DNA of 64,000 bases from Knoxdaviesia capensis (Eukaryota > Ascomycota > Sordariomycetes > Microascales > Gondwanamycetaceae): the NCBI GenBank assembly GCA_001510575.1, contig LNGK01000007.1, forward strand, positions 1,916,151 to 1,980,150, read 5' to 3'. A program made the position numbers and the translations under genes. Positions 37,201 to 47,179 of this stretch are shown piece by piece. Each line of letters begins with the position of its first letter. Position 1 is the first letter of the stretch. Under the pieces are notes generated by a model that did not search any database, was not told the DNA's origin, and saw only the letters and a program-made list of their open reading frames with translations.

Positions 37201-37407
37201 CTCTCTCTCTTGACTTTTCTCACATTAAGCAAACGAACGATACAACCCTTATTTTCCCCCCACCCGAAGCTCCGTGTGCTGGTCTCACTTTTATATCGGA
37301 CTTCGTCAGCCTTCTGAGAAGCCTGTTTTCAAACCCTCTTCCTTCTTTGTTTTCTTCTTTTTCATTCTATTCTCCAGCCTCTGTACATACACACACGCTC
37401 TCTCAAC
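34240..37407 (+). other. Intergenic and long leader of the 37.4-kb gene
   Basis: No complete gene is supported between 34240 and about 35900. A CT microsatellite lies at 35797-35823. From about 35940 the strand is strongly pyrimidine-rich and stop-poor, so a 367-codon frame opens there by composition. A short candidate first exon at 36530-36554 is listed separately. Confidence 0.5.
36530..36554 (+). other. Candidate alternative first coding exon of the 37.4-kb gene
   Basis: ATG at 36530 opens MAPQIAVS plus one base and is followed by a consensus donor gtatgt at 36555. Splicing to the acceptor tttcag ending at 37438 would give a GCC codon and continue in the annotated frame as MAPQIAVSAGIIAIS. 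The acceptor has a ctaac branch-type site at 37418-37422, about 16 nt upstream. Both lie inside the first codons of the unspliced start MPIPNHVAVSAG. Without splicing, the upstream ATG is a ten-codon uORF. Confidence 0.5.
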
Positions 37408-38859
37408 ATGCCGATTCCTAACCACGTAGCTGTTTCAGCCGGCATCATTGCCATCTCGGTGGCCGTGGCCGCCGCCATCGCCATCTACGAGTCGCCAGAA
37501 ATCCGCCGCTATGCCGAAGACATCAAGCGCCGCATCGCCATCGCCTTGCAGTCGGTTGGCGACCAACCGCGCGAGCGCAACGGCTCCGAGCCCATGTTCA
37601 ACCGCCCCGAGGATGCCGACGGCTTCATGCTGTCCAGCCGCATGGCCAGCCGCCACCCGGGCGTCGACGCCGACGAGGAGTCGCGCCGGCTGCAGCGCGA
37701 GGAGCTGATGTACTGGAACGCCCTGCGCGAGGAGAAGCTGGCCCGCCAGCGCGGCGAGTCTGTCCCTAAAGCTCCGGCCCCGCGCGGCATGCTTGAGAAT
37801 GGCCCGCCGTCGCCTCGGGGCACCTCGTTTGACGATTTCATGCAGCATGACAGCTCGGCCGGCGAGCGCGGTGCCTACGTCTTCAACACTGGCACCGACT
37901 ACAACAACATTGCCGGCTCGACCCTGCGTCGTCGTGGAGAACCCTCGGCTGAGGCCGCCGGTCTGGGGGCTTCGTTCTACTCTGCCGTGTCCAACCACCC
38001 CGACATCGTCCAGCTCCGCAACGGCTCGACCGCGATCCCCGCCGTCATCGAGGAGATTCTGTCCGACATCTACAGCGCCAGCTCTGTGGCTGGAGACCGC
38101 GCCGAGCCGTCCCATCGCTCGCTACAGGACTCCCACATCGTTCCCCCGCAGTCATCCCCCGTGGCCGCCAACGAGTACGATGCGGCGTTCGCCTCGCTGA
38201 GCGCACCGCCCCCCCTCCGTGCTATTGACCCGGAGCCGCTCGTGGACCTAAGCACCCCCGACTCGCCCCGCACGCTGTCCCTCTCGTCGCACACGCTGTC
38301 CCCCAGTCTGCGCACCCCGACGCTGGACACCGAGGCCCTCTCCGACGACTACATGGGCCCGTCTTCTGCGGCGCTGGGCTCGCGGTCGCACGTGCACGAG
38401 GACGCCTTCAACAGCATCCAGGCGTGGGCCCACAGCTCGTCGCAGCCGGCCTTCTACTCGCCGCTGCCCATGTCGCCCGCCGCGCAGGCCGCCCACGCGG
38501 CGCCGCCCGGCATGACCCGCTTTTCCACCCCGTCCATGTCGGACTTTGGCGGGCTCTCCCAGGCCGGCCAGAACGCCACCCCCGCCGCCGCCATCCCCGA
38601 AGACATCGCCGCCCCGGTGCCGGTCCGTGCGGCGGTCCCTGCCGGCAGTGTCAGCGGGTCGGCGTCGATGTACGGATCGGCGGTCGAGGTCGACTTCAAC
38701 GACGCCGTGTCACACGCCGAGTCGGGGCGGGCGTTTGACGTCGTCAGCGAGAGCGACGGGCGGCTGACGCCGTCGAGCTGGAGCGAGGTCGATAGCGTGG
38801 TCAGCGATATGGACGGGCAGAACCTTGTTCAGCAAGCGCCGCGGCCCATGTCGAACTAG
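37408..38859 (+). CDS. Single-pass membrane protein of unknown function, Ser/Pro-rich
   Basis: Single-exon frame of 483 residues with strong GC3 bias. I do not recognise a named family. The N-terminus carries one clear membrane helix (about residues 7-27, VAVSAGIIAISVAVAAAIAI) followed by a conserved-looking juxtamembrane helix SPEIRRYAEDIKRRIAIAL, the motif FNRPEDADGF and an acidic/basic helix DEESRRLQREELMYW. The remaining two thirds is Ser/Pro/Ala-rich and probably disordered. It ends at 38859. The first helix with a short N-terminus would make it a signal-anchor protein of the ER or mitochondrial surface, which is inference. A possible upstream exon at 36530-36554 would replace the first ten residues with MAPQIAVS. 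Confidence 0.75.
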   Translation: MPIPNHVAVSAGIIAISVAVAAAIAIYESPEIRRYAEDIKRRIAIALQSVGDQPRERNGSEPMFNRPEDADGFMLSSRMASRHPGVDADEESRRLQREELMYWNALREEKLARQRGESVPKAPAPRGMLENGPPSPRGTSFDDFMQHDSSAGERGAYVFNTGTDYNNIAGSTLRRRGEPSAEAAGLGASFYSAVSNHPDIVQLRNGSTAIPAVIEEILSDIYSASSVAGDRAEPSHRSLQDSHIVPPQSSPVAANEYDAAFASLSAPPPLRAIDPEPLVDLSTPDSPRTLSLSSHTLSPSLRTPTLDTEALSDDYMGPSSAALGSRSHVHEDAFNSIQAWAHSSSQPAFYSPLPMSPAAQAAHAAPPGMTRFSTPSMSDFGGLSQAGQNATPAAAIPEDIAAPVPVRAAVPAGSVSGSASMYGSAVEVDFNDAVSHAESGRAFDVVSESDGRLTPSSWSEVDSVVSDMDGQNLVQQAPRPMSN

Positions 38860-39406
38860 ATGGTGTGTGTGAAGCCCCCCCTTTGCTTTTCGTTGGTGGG
38901 TCCATCTTGCAGTGCCCAAATCTCTTTTTTCTATCATTATCATACCACCGTGTTTGAGTGCATTCTATCGATACACGACATGAGTCTCCCGATGAGCTGT
39001 GCAGAGGAGGAAGGGCACAGGGAGACTTTTCTTTTTGGGACTCGGCGTTTTGTTCTTCGTGTTTGGAAAACCTGGATTTGTTTCTTGATTTCGTTTCACC
39101 TGTTGTATCTTTTCTCTGGCCATCTTCAGGATGGCATATTGGACACCGTTTTCAACACCCTTTGTGGGAGACGTCGGCCCCCACATCAGTCTATGAGACA
39201 CGAATAAGAAAAAGAAAGATATCTTATGTACATACCATGCGCTACACTCTGTCATTTGCCTGCATTTCTGAAAGCTCCACGTCTCTATCCTGTGCATTTT
39301 CTGTGTGTTCGTCTCTTGATGATACCTCTGCTCACATTGTTGTCAGGCAGGACATGTTGGAATACCCGGAGTAACCTCTCCGATAACTCCGATACCCAAG
39401 AGCAAA
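38860..39406. other. 3' flank, no gene seen
   Basis: Mixed-composition 3' region of the 37.4-kb gene that runs into a G homopolymer. No reading frame here looks coding. Confidence 0.5.
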
Positions 39407-39487
39407 GGGGGGGGGNNNNNNNNNNNNNNNNNNNNNNNNNNNNNNNNNNNNNNNNNNNNNNNNNNNNNNGGGGGGGGGGGGGGGGGG
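39407..39487. other. Assembly gap (54 N) inside a G homopolymer
   Basis: Nine G, then 54 N at 39416-39469, then eighteen G. The gap is flanked by G on both sides, so the missing sequence could be a longer poly-G tract, or the flanking G runs could be sequencing artefacts at the gap edge. Confidence 0.95.
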
Positions 39488-39784
39488 AAGCCCACTCCAA
39501 AAAGAAAAAAAGAGAAGAAGGGAAAAGAAGAGGAGAAGGTCTAAACGGTGTTTTCTCTTCTTCTATCCAGGTTCAGGTAGTTTTCTTGAATGCAACCAGC
39601 GCGTGGATTCATTGAAGCCAGCCAGCCAGCGCAAAATGACAAATCGGGGACTCCGTCCCTCCCTCCCCGGCCGCTCCTTCCCCCGGATCGCTCCTTCCCC
39701 GGCCGGCTCTCCCCCCATTTCCCGGAGGTACACTGTGTACACTCTATATGTCGCGATTATGTTGGCATTTTCCGGAACACCCAG
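39488..39784. other. 3' side of gap, no gene seen
   Basis: Purine-rich start (aaaagaaaaaaagagaag), then mixed sequence up to the SINE-like element. Nothing coding is supported. Confidence 0.4.
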
Positions 39785-39924
39785 TAATGGCCTAGTGGTT
39801 TGAGCTGAAGAAGCGGCCTTTGGTATAGCACCCGTTGCGTAAAGCACATGTTGCTTGTGTACCATGTAAGCCGCGTCTTCAATTCGCTTCGATGGCTGTT
39901 GGTGTTCCTTTTGTGCTTTTTTTT
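39785..39924 (+). repeat. Second SINE-like Pol III element
   Basis: An A-box-like TGGCCTAGTGG at 39789-39799, identical over 11 bases to the copy at 3541, is followed by cttcaattc at 39878-39886, which matches the B-box core except at its first base. A T8 run lies at 39917-39924. Compared with the 3.5-kb copy it carries roughly 20 extra bases between the boxes, ending in aaagcac. It lies about 260 bp past the 3' end of the minus-strand gene 40185-41192. Confidence 0.6.
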
Positions 39925-40184
39925 CCTGTGCGCGTCTATGTAACATAGTCTTTGGCCTCCAAGGTCTTAGTGACAGGAGATCCTGACGGCCCTCCTGGTG
40001 GAAGGTCGCATACGAGCGTGTCCGCAAAAATGAACTCTTGTTTTATCGTGGCTATCATTCATGGTGTTATGTCTCTCATTTACTTCGTAAATCGCTTGCA
40101 ATGTATATCATCAACCTCTGTAACATGGAATCCCCCCCCAGACCAGTCCGCAACGCCCGAACTCCTTCCAAGGCAAAAAAAGTC

Positions 40185-41192
40185 TTACTTCTCCTCCGGC
40201 ATGATAGGACGTTCTGGAAGCGTTTGCGCAGCCCAGTCCTTCTCAGCCTTCAGCTCCTCGACATAGTCGCGCCACACTTTCCAAACGCGCTTGTCGAGGA
40301 TCACCTCCCAGAAGCTGTGCGGGTCGTAAGCCCGCTCCGACTTGATGCTCTGCAGGATGTAGAACACCGGCTCGTGGTAGTTCAGCCGCAGATACTCGAT
40401 GAACAGGGCGGTCTCGGCGCCGCCGGCGTGCCACACCAGCACCGACTCGTCGTGCGCCCACGCCGGATCGCCGAAGCCGTTGTGCATCAGCGCCCACGTG
40501 GCCATGCCGGTCTTCAGGCCGGCCGGCACGCCGTGCATGACGCCCTGCGAGATCAGCAGGGCGAACTCGTAGATCAGCAGGCCCTCGGCGAGGCGTTTCG
40601 CGGCCGCGCCCTCGGCTGATCCGGCAGCAGCGCCCGCGAACACGGCGAACGGGCCCACGTCCAGCAGAACGGAGCCGTTGTGGCGGCCGCGGCCGGAGCG
40701 GGCCGCCAGGCTGCTGGTGGCGTGGCGCGGCACATCGCGCGGGAACTTGCACAGGCGGACGGCGATGGAGCCCAGGCCGAAGCTCGGCACCACGGCCAGC
40801 TCCGGGCTGTCGTCGGTCAGCGCGAACACGGCGAGGGCCTTGCGCATGCAGTCGGGGATCAGGCCCGCAATGTCGACGGTGTGCAGCAGCACCGCGGTGC
40901 CGGGGTGGTCCTCCACGTCGTCGGCGGTCACGTGGAACATCGGGGGCTCAAAGTCGCACAGGTAGATGTTGGCCTGGGGGTAGAAGATGCCGGAGTCGGC
41001 GTCGGCGCCGTCCTCGTCCTCTAAGCCCTTGTCATTGTCTCCGTCGGGTTCTTCTTCCGAGTCATCCTCGAAGGTAACGTCCAAGCATGTTGGGAACTTG
41101 TCGTCTGGATCCAGGCCGGCAGGGTCCGCGGCTGTCAAAGCTGAAGCTGTATCTGGGTTTTGGGGCAGATTGGATAGATCCAGGGGAGACAT
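40185..41192 (-). CDS. Protein of unknown function, 335 aa
   Basis: Intronless frame of 335 residues with strong GC3 bias. No family is recognised. The first 65 residues are acidic and probably disordered (stretch EDDSEEEPDGDNDKGLEDED). A compact alpha/beta domain follows from about residue 68, with YLCDFEPPMFH, a Gly/Ala-rich hydrophobic part and the C-terminal FWEVILDKRVWKVWRDYVEE. There is no signal peptide, and no convincing membrane helix, although two Ala-rich stretches (GPFAVFAGAAAGSA and IYEFALLISQGVMHGVPAG) are moderately hydrophobic. It is transcribed divergently from STU1 with 1.27 kb between the starts. Confidence 0.75.
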   Translation of the reverse strand: MSPLDLSNLPQNPDTASALTAADPAGLDPDDKFPTCLDVTFEDDSEEEPDGDNDKGLEDEDGADADSGIFYPQANIYLCDFEPPMFHVTADDVEDHPGTAVLLHTVDIAGLIPDCMRKALAVFALTDDSPELAVVPSFGLGSIAVRLCKFPRDVPRHATSSLAARSGRGRHNGSVLLDVGPFAVFAGAAAGSAEGAAAKRLAEGLLIYEFALLISQGVMHGVPAGLKTGMATWALMHNGFGDPAWAHDESVLVWHAGGAETALFIEYLRLNYHEPVFYILQSIKSERAYDPHSFWEVILDKRVWKVWRDYVEELKAEKDWAAQTLPERPIMPEEK

Positions 41193-42458
41193 TTTAAGAG
41201 CCAGTTAAGGTCAAGCAGTTCAGTTAGGTAAACTGTGAAGTATGTGTATCATGTAGCTTTTCTGTTATTGCACAGAATAATGATTCAAAGGCCAGAGACC
41301 ATCATGTAGGTAGAGTGCAGACATTATATAGGCATGTATTCTCATGTCAAGTTTACCAATGTCAATGGTGGCTTATACCTTTTACTAACATGCAAGGCAA
41401 CCACAGCTCAAATTCTTATATCCACCATAGGCTCTTATCCAGACATATGCAGGTACCAGAGATATGCAGCTAACGAAACGGCCGGCTGAGTAACACAAGT
41501 CCAGGATGTTCCACCATAATTCCCAAAAGGGGAAAGCCCGGTTTCTGTAATTACCGTGATTTTTGTTTACTTTGGCTACTCTCAAGAATTTATGTAGAAC
41601 AATAATAGAGAAGCACTGCTCACTCTTTCTGTGTTTCTCGATCTTGGCCAATTTCTTTTTTTCCCTCTTCTTCTCCTAATTCCAAGTGACATGCCATCGT
41701 ATCTCTAAAACATCTCGCTTTCACACTATTCACACTTTATTTGTGCATATTTCCCAGGATCGTCTCTTATTACATTTCTTAGCTCTTTTGATTGTTTCCT
41801 GTGCCCCTATTTTATTTCCCCTTACCCTTGTTTTTCTGCGATTATCAAGCCACAGCTGAAATCTAGCCACGATCATATACTGTGTGTGTGCTTGTTGGAT
41901 TGACAATTGATCTTCGTTCCCTGACCCGGGTTCGTTTCCCCCCTGGATTTCAAAGTGAATGACTTGAGGTATGTGTGTCTCTGTCCCAGAACAAAAACAT
42001 CTGAATTGTGCCAGAATCTGCCGTCTCTGCTTGGCTTCTGGCTTCTTCCCTCTGTGTTGATTAGCCTCAGTCTCTCTTCTCTCTTCTCTCTCTCAATCTT
42101 CCTTCTTCTCATACCTACAACATCCATCCATTCATATCCTGGTTCCTCTCAAGCCCTTGATCTCTCCCGTTCTCGTCAAGCTGCTCCCCTTTAACGTTAG
42201 GGTATTTCCGATTATCCGTGATGTATCAAACCCCCTAACATTCAGTCCCTCGAGTCCTCCATACAGTGTTTGCCGTGCCCCGCCTAGAGCTTTGATCACC
42301 CTGATCGCAAGCTTTCGACTTCTGCGACAGCCTCTTTTTCCCTCTCTCACATTCCCCCCCTCACATCCGATTCCCGCAATCCAATCCGATATCGCTAGTC
42401 ACGCGACAAAAACCATCCTCGAAAAAAAGTCTTCCAACGCGTGATCTCTCTCACGTGA
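41193..42458. promoter_or_regulatory. Divergent intergenic region between the 335-aa gene and STU1
   Basis: AT-rich centre, then a pyrimidine-rich leader toward STU1 from about 42060. It must hold the promoters of both genes. No individual element can be named with confidence. Confidence 0.5.
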
Positions 42459-45400
42459 ATGGCCGACACTCTCACCGAAGACCAGGTGGCCTCCCTGGCC
42501 GCCGTGGTGGTCAAGCCGGAGCTGACGCTCGACACCAAGGTTAACGCCATCAACGCCGTCAAGTCCAGCATCAAACAGCACAATGTGCCCGAACCCTGCG
42601 TCGGTCCGCTTCTCGAAGTCCTCCGCTCCGTGTCGGCCTCGCAACATGCCGTCCTTTCGGCCGCCGGCTTCACGGCCCTGAACCACCTGCTTACGCGGCT
42701 GTCGCGCCAGGAGCCGAAGCTACTGTCCAAGGAGGGCGCGAAAACCCTGCCGATCATTATCGAGAAGCTGGGCGACCAGAAGGAGAAGCTGCGCGCTGTG
42801 GCCTCCCAGTCCATGACAACACTCTATGGCATCGTGCCGACCGATGTTGAGCGCTTTGTGCGCAATGCCGCCATGGCCGGCAAGAATGCGCGCGCCAAGG
42901 AGATGTCGTTGCATTGGCTCCTCCAGGTTGGTGATATTCCTTGTCGTCTTAGGGTTATGACCTCACCCTAAGTCATGGCCCTTCAATATACTGACAGCTA
43001 GTCGTTGCTTTATCTACAGATGCACCAAGAGAATGGCTTGCAGTTTAGGGCATATGTTCCGACTCTCATGGATTTGCTGGAAGACGCAGACGCCGGAGTG
43101 CGCGATGCTGCCAAGAACACTGTGATCGAGCTCTTCCGAAACGCCCCCAACAACGCAAAGTCGGATCTCAAGCGCCAACTCAAGAACTTCAAGGTCCGCC
43201 CGGCCATCGAGCAGGCCATTGTCAAGGAGCTCGCCCCCACCGCAGCCGGTGCCTCTCGCCCCGAAATTCCGGCCTCGATCCCCAGCGCTCCGGCTGGTCT
43301 GTCGCGCCCCGCGCCCGGTCTCTTGGCCAGTGTGTCCTCCGTGTCCGCCCCCGAGCGCCCCATCACCCCCGTGGAACCGAAGCAGGATGCTGTCGAACCA
43401 TCATACGTCAATACAGTTAGAGAGCTGGACGAGATCATTCGCGACCTAGTGTTCCATTACGACGGCAGAGAGACGGAACAAAACTGGCTCAAGCGCGAAG
43501 AGGGCGCCCGCCATCTGCGCCGGCTGATTGCCGGAAACGCCGTGTCCGACTTCCACGACCCTTTCCTTGCCGGCCTGCGCACACTGCTTGACGGCATTAT
43601 CAAGGCTGCCAACTCCCTGCGTACGAGTCTGTCCAAGGAAGGCTGTGCCCTTATCCAGGATATTGCCAACGCCTTCGGCCCCGGGATGGACCCCCTGGTC
43701 GAGCTCCTCATGCAGGCCCTTATCAAGCTGTCGGCTGCCACCAAGAAGATCAGCTCGCAGCAGGCCAACGACACTATCTCGGTCATTCTCTCCCGTGTCA
43801 CCTACACCAACCGTATCATGCAGCATGTCTGGGGAGCCTTCCAGGACAAGAACGTGCAGCCGCGTCTGTACGCTGCCGGCTGGCTCAGGACTCTTCTGAT
43901 CAAGGAGAACGCCCACAAGGCCCACGTTGAACACACCGGTGGCCTCGATCTGATCGAAAAGTGCCTGAAGAAGGGCCTCAACGACGCCAACCCTGGCGTG
44001 CGAACCGAGACCCGCGCAACCTACTGGACCTTTGCCAGCATGTGGCCGGCGCGGGCTGAAGTTATGATGGACGGCCTGGACGCGTCGGCGCAGAAGCTGC
44101 TGCAAAAGGATCCCAATAACCCCAACGCTGCGAAGAAAGACGCCGGTTCGTCGGCGCGCCCTGGCCTGGGACTGTCCAAGAGCACTATGGGAACGTCTTC
44201 CAAGCCCAGTCTCCGTGAGGCCATGATGGCCCAGAAGAAGGCCACTCTCGCTACCCGGACCAACCTGCCTCCCCGCCCGGGCTCGGCCATGGCACACTTT
44301 TCGCCGGTGCGCAACGTCTCCAACTCCTCTGCGACGTCCGCAACGTCTTCCTCTTCGTCAGCTGCCCCAGCGGCCGCCCATGCTGCTGCTCCTGCTCCTA
44401 ACGTCGCCAGTGTCCCTGTGCGCCGGCAGGAATCGACCCTTGCTGTCAACTCGGGCGGCATGTCGGTTGCGCCCATGCGGCCAACCAGAAAGCGGCCGGA
44501 ACTGGTGGCGCGACCGGCCACTGCTGGACCCTATTCAGTGCGGTCCCACGACATGCCGTCGGCGGAAGCGTCCAGCCCTCCGGACCCCCGCATTCGGCCG
44601 GCTCCGTCTGGTGCCTTGCGCACGGCCGTGTCTCCTCGTCGAGTGGCCCCTAGTAAGAGCAAGGGGCACATGTCGCATTCGAGTGAGACGGCTATCTCGA
44701 CACCTACTCGGGCGACTACGACGCTGGGAACAATGAACTTGGGTAAGGCCACGTCTCCGCGCCATAGTCCTGCGAAGCTTAAGCAGGCGCATTCAACTAT
44801 TCCGCCGTTGAGTCCGTCGAGAGTGCCGGTTCCCCACGGCCACCATGCCTCGGAGATGCTGCATCATGCTCATCCTGCTGGGCCGGCCGAGGCCGCGCAT
44901 GACGGTCTGGGGCCGCCGGCCATTTCCATAACAGCGGCGACTGCCCATGTTGCTCCGGCCCCGGTGGCGCCGGCTGCACCTGTCGAGGCCACTATTCCTT
45001 TCCGACCCCACCCCCATCATCCCTCTGTCCCCAGCCTTGTCGCGGAAGTGATAACTCCGCTTGCAGATGCCGTGCCGGTTTCGCCGCCCGCGCACCCGGT
45101 TGTGCAGGTGTACGAAGACCCGCTCACGGCTGAGGACGCTGCGGCGCAGCGGAGACCTGAATTCACCATGCCGGTCCTGGAGGACAAGCCGGTGAACCAA
45201 AACATCACGTCGCAGCCGCCGTCGATGGGCCAGATGGAGGAGTCCGGGGACGTGATGGAGAAGATGAAGCAGAACGCGCGACTCCTCGACAGCGGCATCA
45301 CGCGGATCAAGGCGCGCACGCTCGACGTACACGGCTTCCGTAAGCTGCAGTCGCTGCTACGCGAGCCCAAGGCGATGGCATTCACGGACGACAAGTTCGA

Positions 45401-46124
45401 CGCGCTGCTGGTGGGGCTGTTCGAGTTCCTCGAGGACCCGCTGGAGAGCCTGACGGCGGAGAAGGCGCAGGACGTCAAGGCGCAGGTGCTGGTGACGATC
45501 AAGATGCTGCTCAAGAAGCAGCGCACGAGCTTCCAGCCGCACGTGTCGCGCGGGCTGGAGGCGCTGCTGCGGGTGCGCAGCTCGTACGCGACGCGCACGC
45601 ACGTGGCGAGCGGGCTGGAGCTGCTGGCGGAGGAGCTGGTGATGCTGGGCGACGCGTCGGAGATGGTGCTGACGACGACGCGGCTGCTGCAGGTGCGCGG
45701 CGACGACGGCACGGCCGAGGGCCAGCGGTGTCTGAACATGGGGCTGAACGTGCTGCGGGTGATGCTGGAGCGGCGGCGCACGGTGGCCGAGGGCGGCGGC
45801 GAGCCGCTGGTGGTGGCGGCCATGGGCGGCGGTGGTGGTGGCAGTGCAGCCTCGGCGGCGGCCCCGATGATGGTGCTGCCGCCGCCGCCGCCGTACGAGC
45901 CCACCGGCACGGAGCTCGGCCTGTTGGCGACGCTTGCCGGGCGGTGCCTGGAGTCGCCCGAGTCGTCGGTGCGCATGGGTGCGGTGCAGCTGAGCGTGGC
46001 GCTGCATGAGCGGGTGGGCGACCGGCAGTTCTGGGAGGCGATGCGGGATGTGAAGGAGGATCCGAAGAGCCTGATTACTTATTACATTGTCAAGAGACAG
46101 CGGGAGGCGGCGGCGGACTTATGA
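42459..46124 (+). CDS. STU1: STU1/CLASP family microtubule-stabilising protein
   Basis: CLASP proteins bind tubulin through TOG arrays, rescue microtubules and are needed for the mitotic spindle. Exons 42459-42926 and 43020-46124 give 1190 residues. The start MADTLTEDQVASLAAVV leads into an N-terminal HEAT/TOG array (about residues 1-240) with repeats such as LLEDADAGVRDAAKNTVIEL. A CLASP-N/TOG2 domain lies at about 291-520 (ELDEIIRDLVFHYDG to YTNRIMQHVWGAFQDKN). A Ser/Ala/Pro-rich, basic linker (about 530-880) is the expected microtubule-lattice binding region, and a C-terminal CLASP helical domain occupies about 900-1190. The order is that of fungal STU1. The single intron is 93 bp. The annotated start was chosen because it opens the TOG domain directly and follows a C/T-rich leader. 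Confidence 0.93.
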
Positions 46125-46241
46125 TGATTGCTCTTTGGCGGGTCTATGCCGTCAATATGCTCTCTGTCTCTTTCTCTTCCCTCGTCTTCCTCTCTCCTGA
46201 ACCCCTTTCTCCATGGTTCCCGGACACGCTTATGATGACTG

Positions 46242-46256
46242 AACCCTAAACCCTAA
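46242..46256 (-). repeat. Interstitial telomere-like repeat, two units
   Basis: aaccctaaaccctaa, the reverse strand of two TTTAGGG/TTAGGG units, located about 120 bp after the STU1 stop. Confidence 0.55.
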
Positions 46257-47139
46257 TATCTTTCCCTTCTTTTCTCTGGACAGCCTTGTTATGTCCTATG
46301 TCGAGGATGTGTGTTTACCTCGGTCACTATTCATTCCTTTTCTATTCCTTTTCTATTCCTGTTCGTCTCTTTCTTCTTGTGCTAGGACTACTGCATACAC
46401 TAGTTTTTGCTGTTATTCCCTATTCTGTCTGTCGGACATTCCTTTTTAGCCATCCTCCAACTGAGCATGCTTGTTACTTTTCTTTCTATGTGTTTTCTTT
46501 TTCCTTTTTGTTGTGATGTAGACTTGAAACTATGCAGTGGAACGTCCCCCAAGTTCCTCTTTCAGTGTTGCACGAACACCGATCCCCTGACATGTCTTTT
46601 TGATCAGGTTCTTTCTTCCTCGGACCAATCGGGGGGAGGTCTTCTGACACTACCTATGGAGAAGTCTTGAGGGGTGTTTAAGTGCGTTGCCTCTCTCGCC
46701 TCATTCCAGTAGTGTGTGGTCGTGTGCATTCCAAGCCCGGGGGGGTTTTTTTTTTTCAGACCCGGGTGCTGGGTTAGTGGCGGCAGTAGGTCTTTTAGTA
46801 TATCCTTAAGGTGTAAGAATTTGAAGTAATGTAGTCTTTTCAAACGGCGTCCTCTTCGGTTTGTTTTCTAGCTCTAGGTAGCGTAGGGTCCGGCGGCTAT
46901 ACTTTGTGTGTCCTCCTGGGACGTTTTTCGTCTTTTTTGGGGGGAGGTGAGTGAGGTGCCGCGGAAAAAGCACGGACGGGTACAAACGAGATGTGTAGGA
47001 TGGGTGCGTGCGGGACGGACGGACGGGCATGTACATGTGGTTTTATGTGGGTGTTGTCTGTGTCTGCGGTTATGTTAGATGGTGGATGTGATGTGCCGGG
47101 TGGTGGCAGATTACGAAGAAGCGGGCCGGGGAACGGGAT

Positions 47140-47179
47140 GTGTGTGCGTGTGTGTGTGTGTGTGTGTTGTGTGTGTGTG
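47140..47179. repeat. (GT)n microsatellite
   Basis: GT-rich run with a few interruptions. A second shorter GT run lies at about 47499-47514. Confidence 0.9.

Noticed and set aside
36318..37421. 367-codon frame running into the start of the 37.4-kb gene
   Set aside because: It lies in a pyrimidine-rich leader where stop codons are rare. Its residues are Ser/Phe/Leu/Pro-rich without a domain. The intron proposed above removes much of it.
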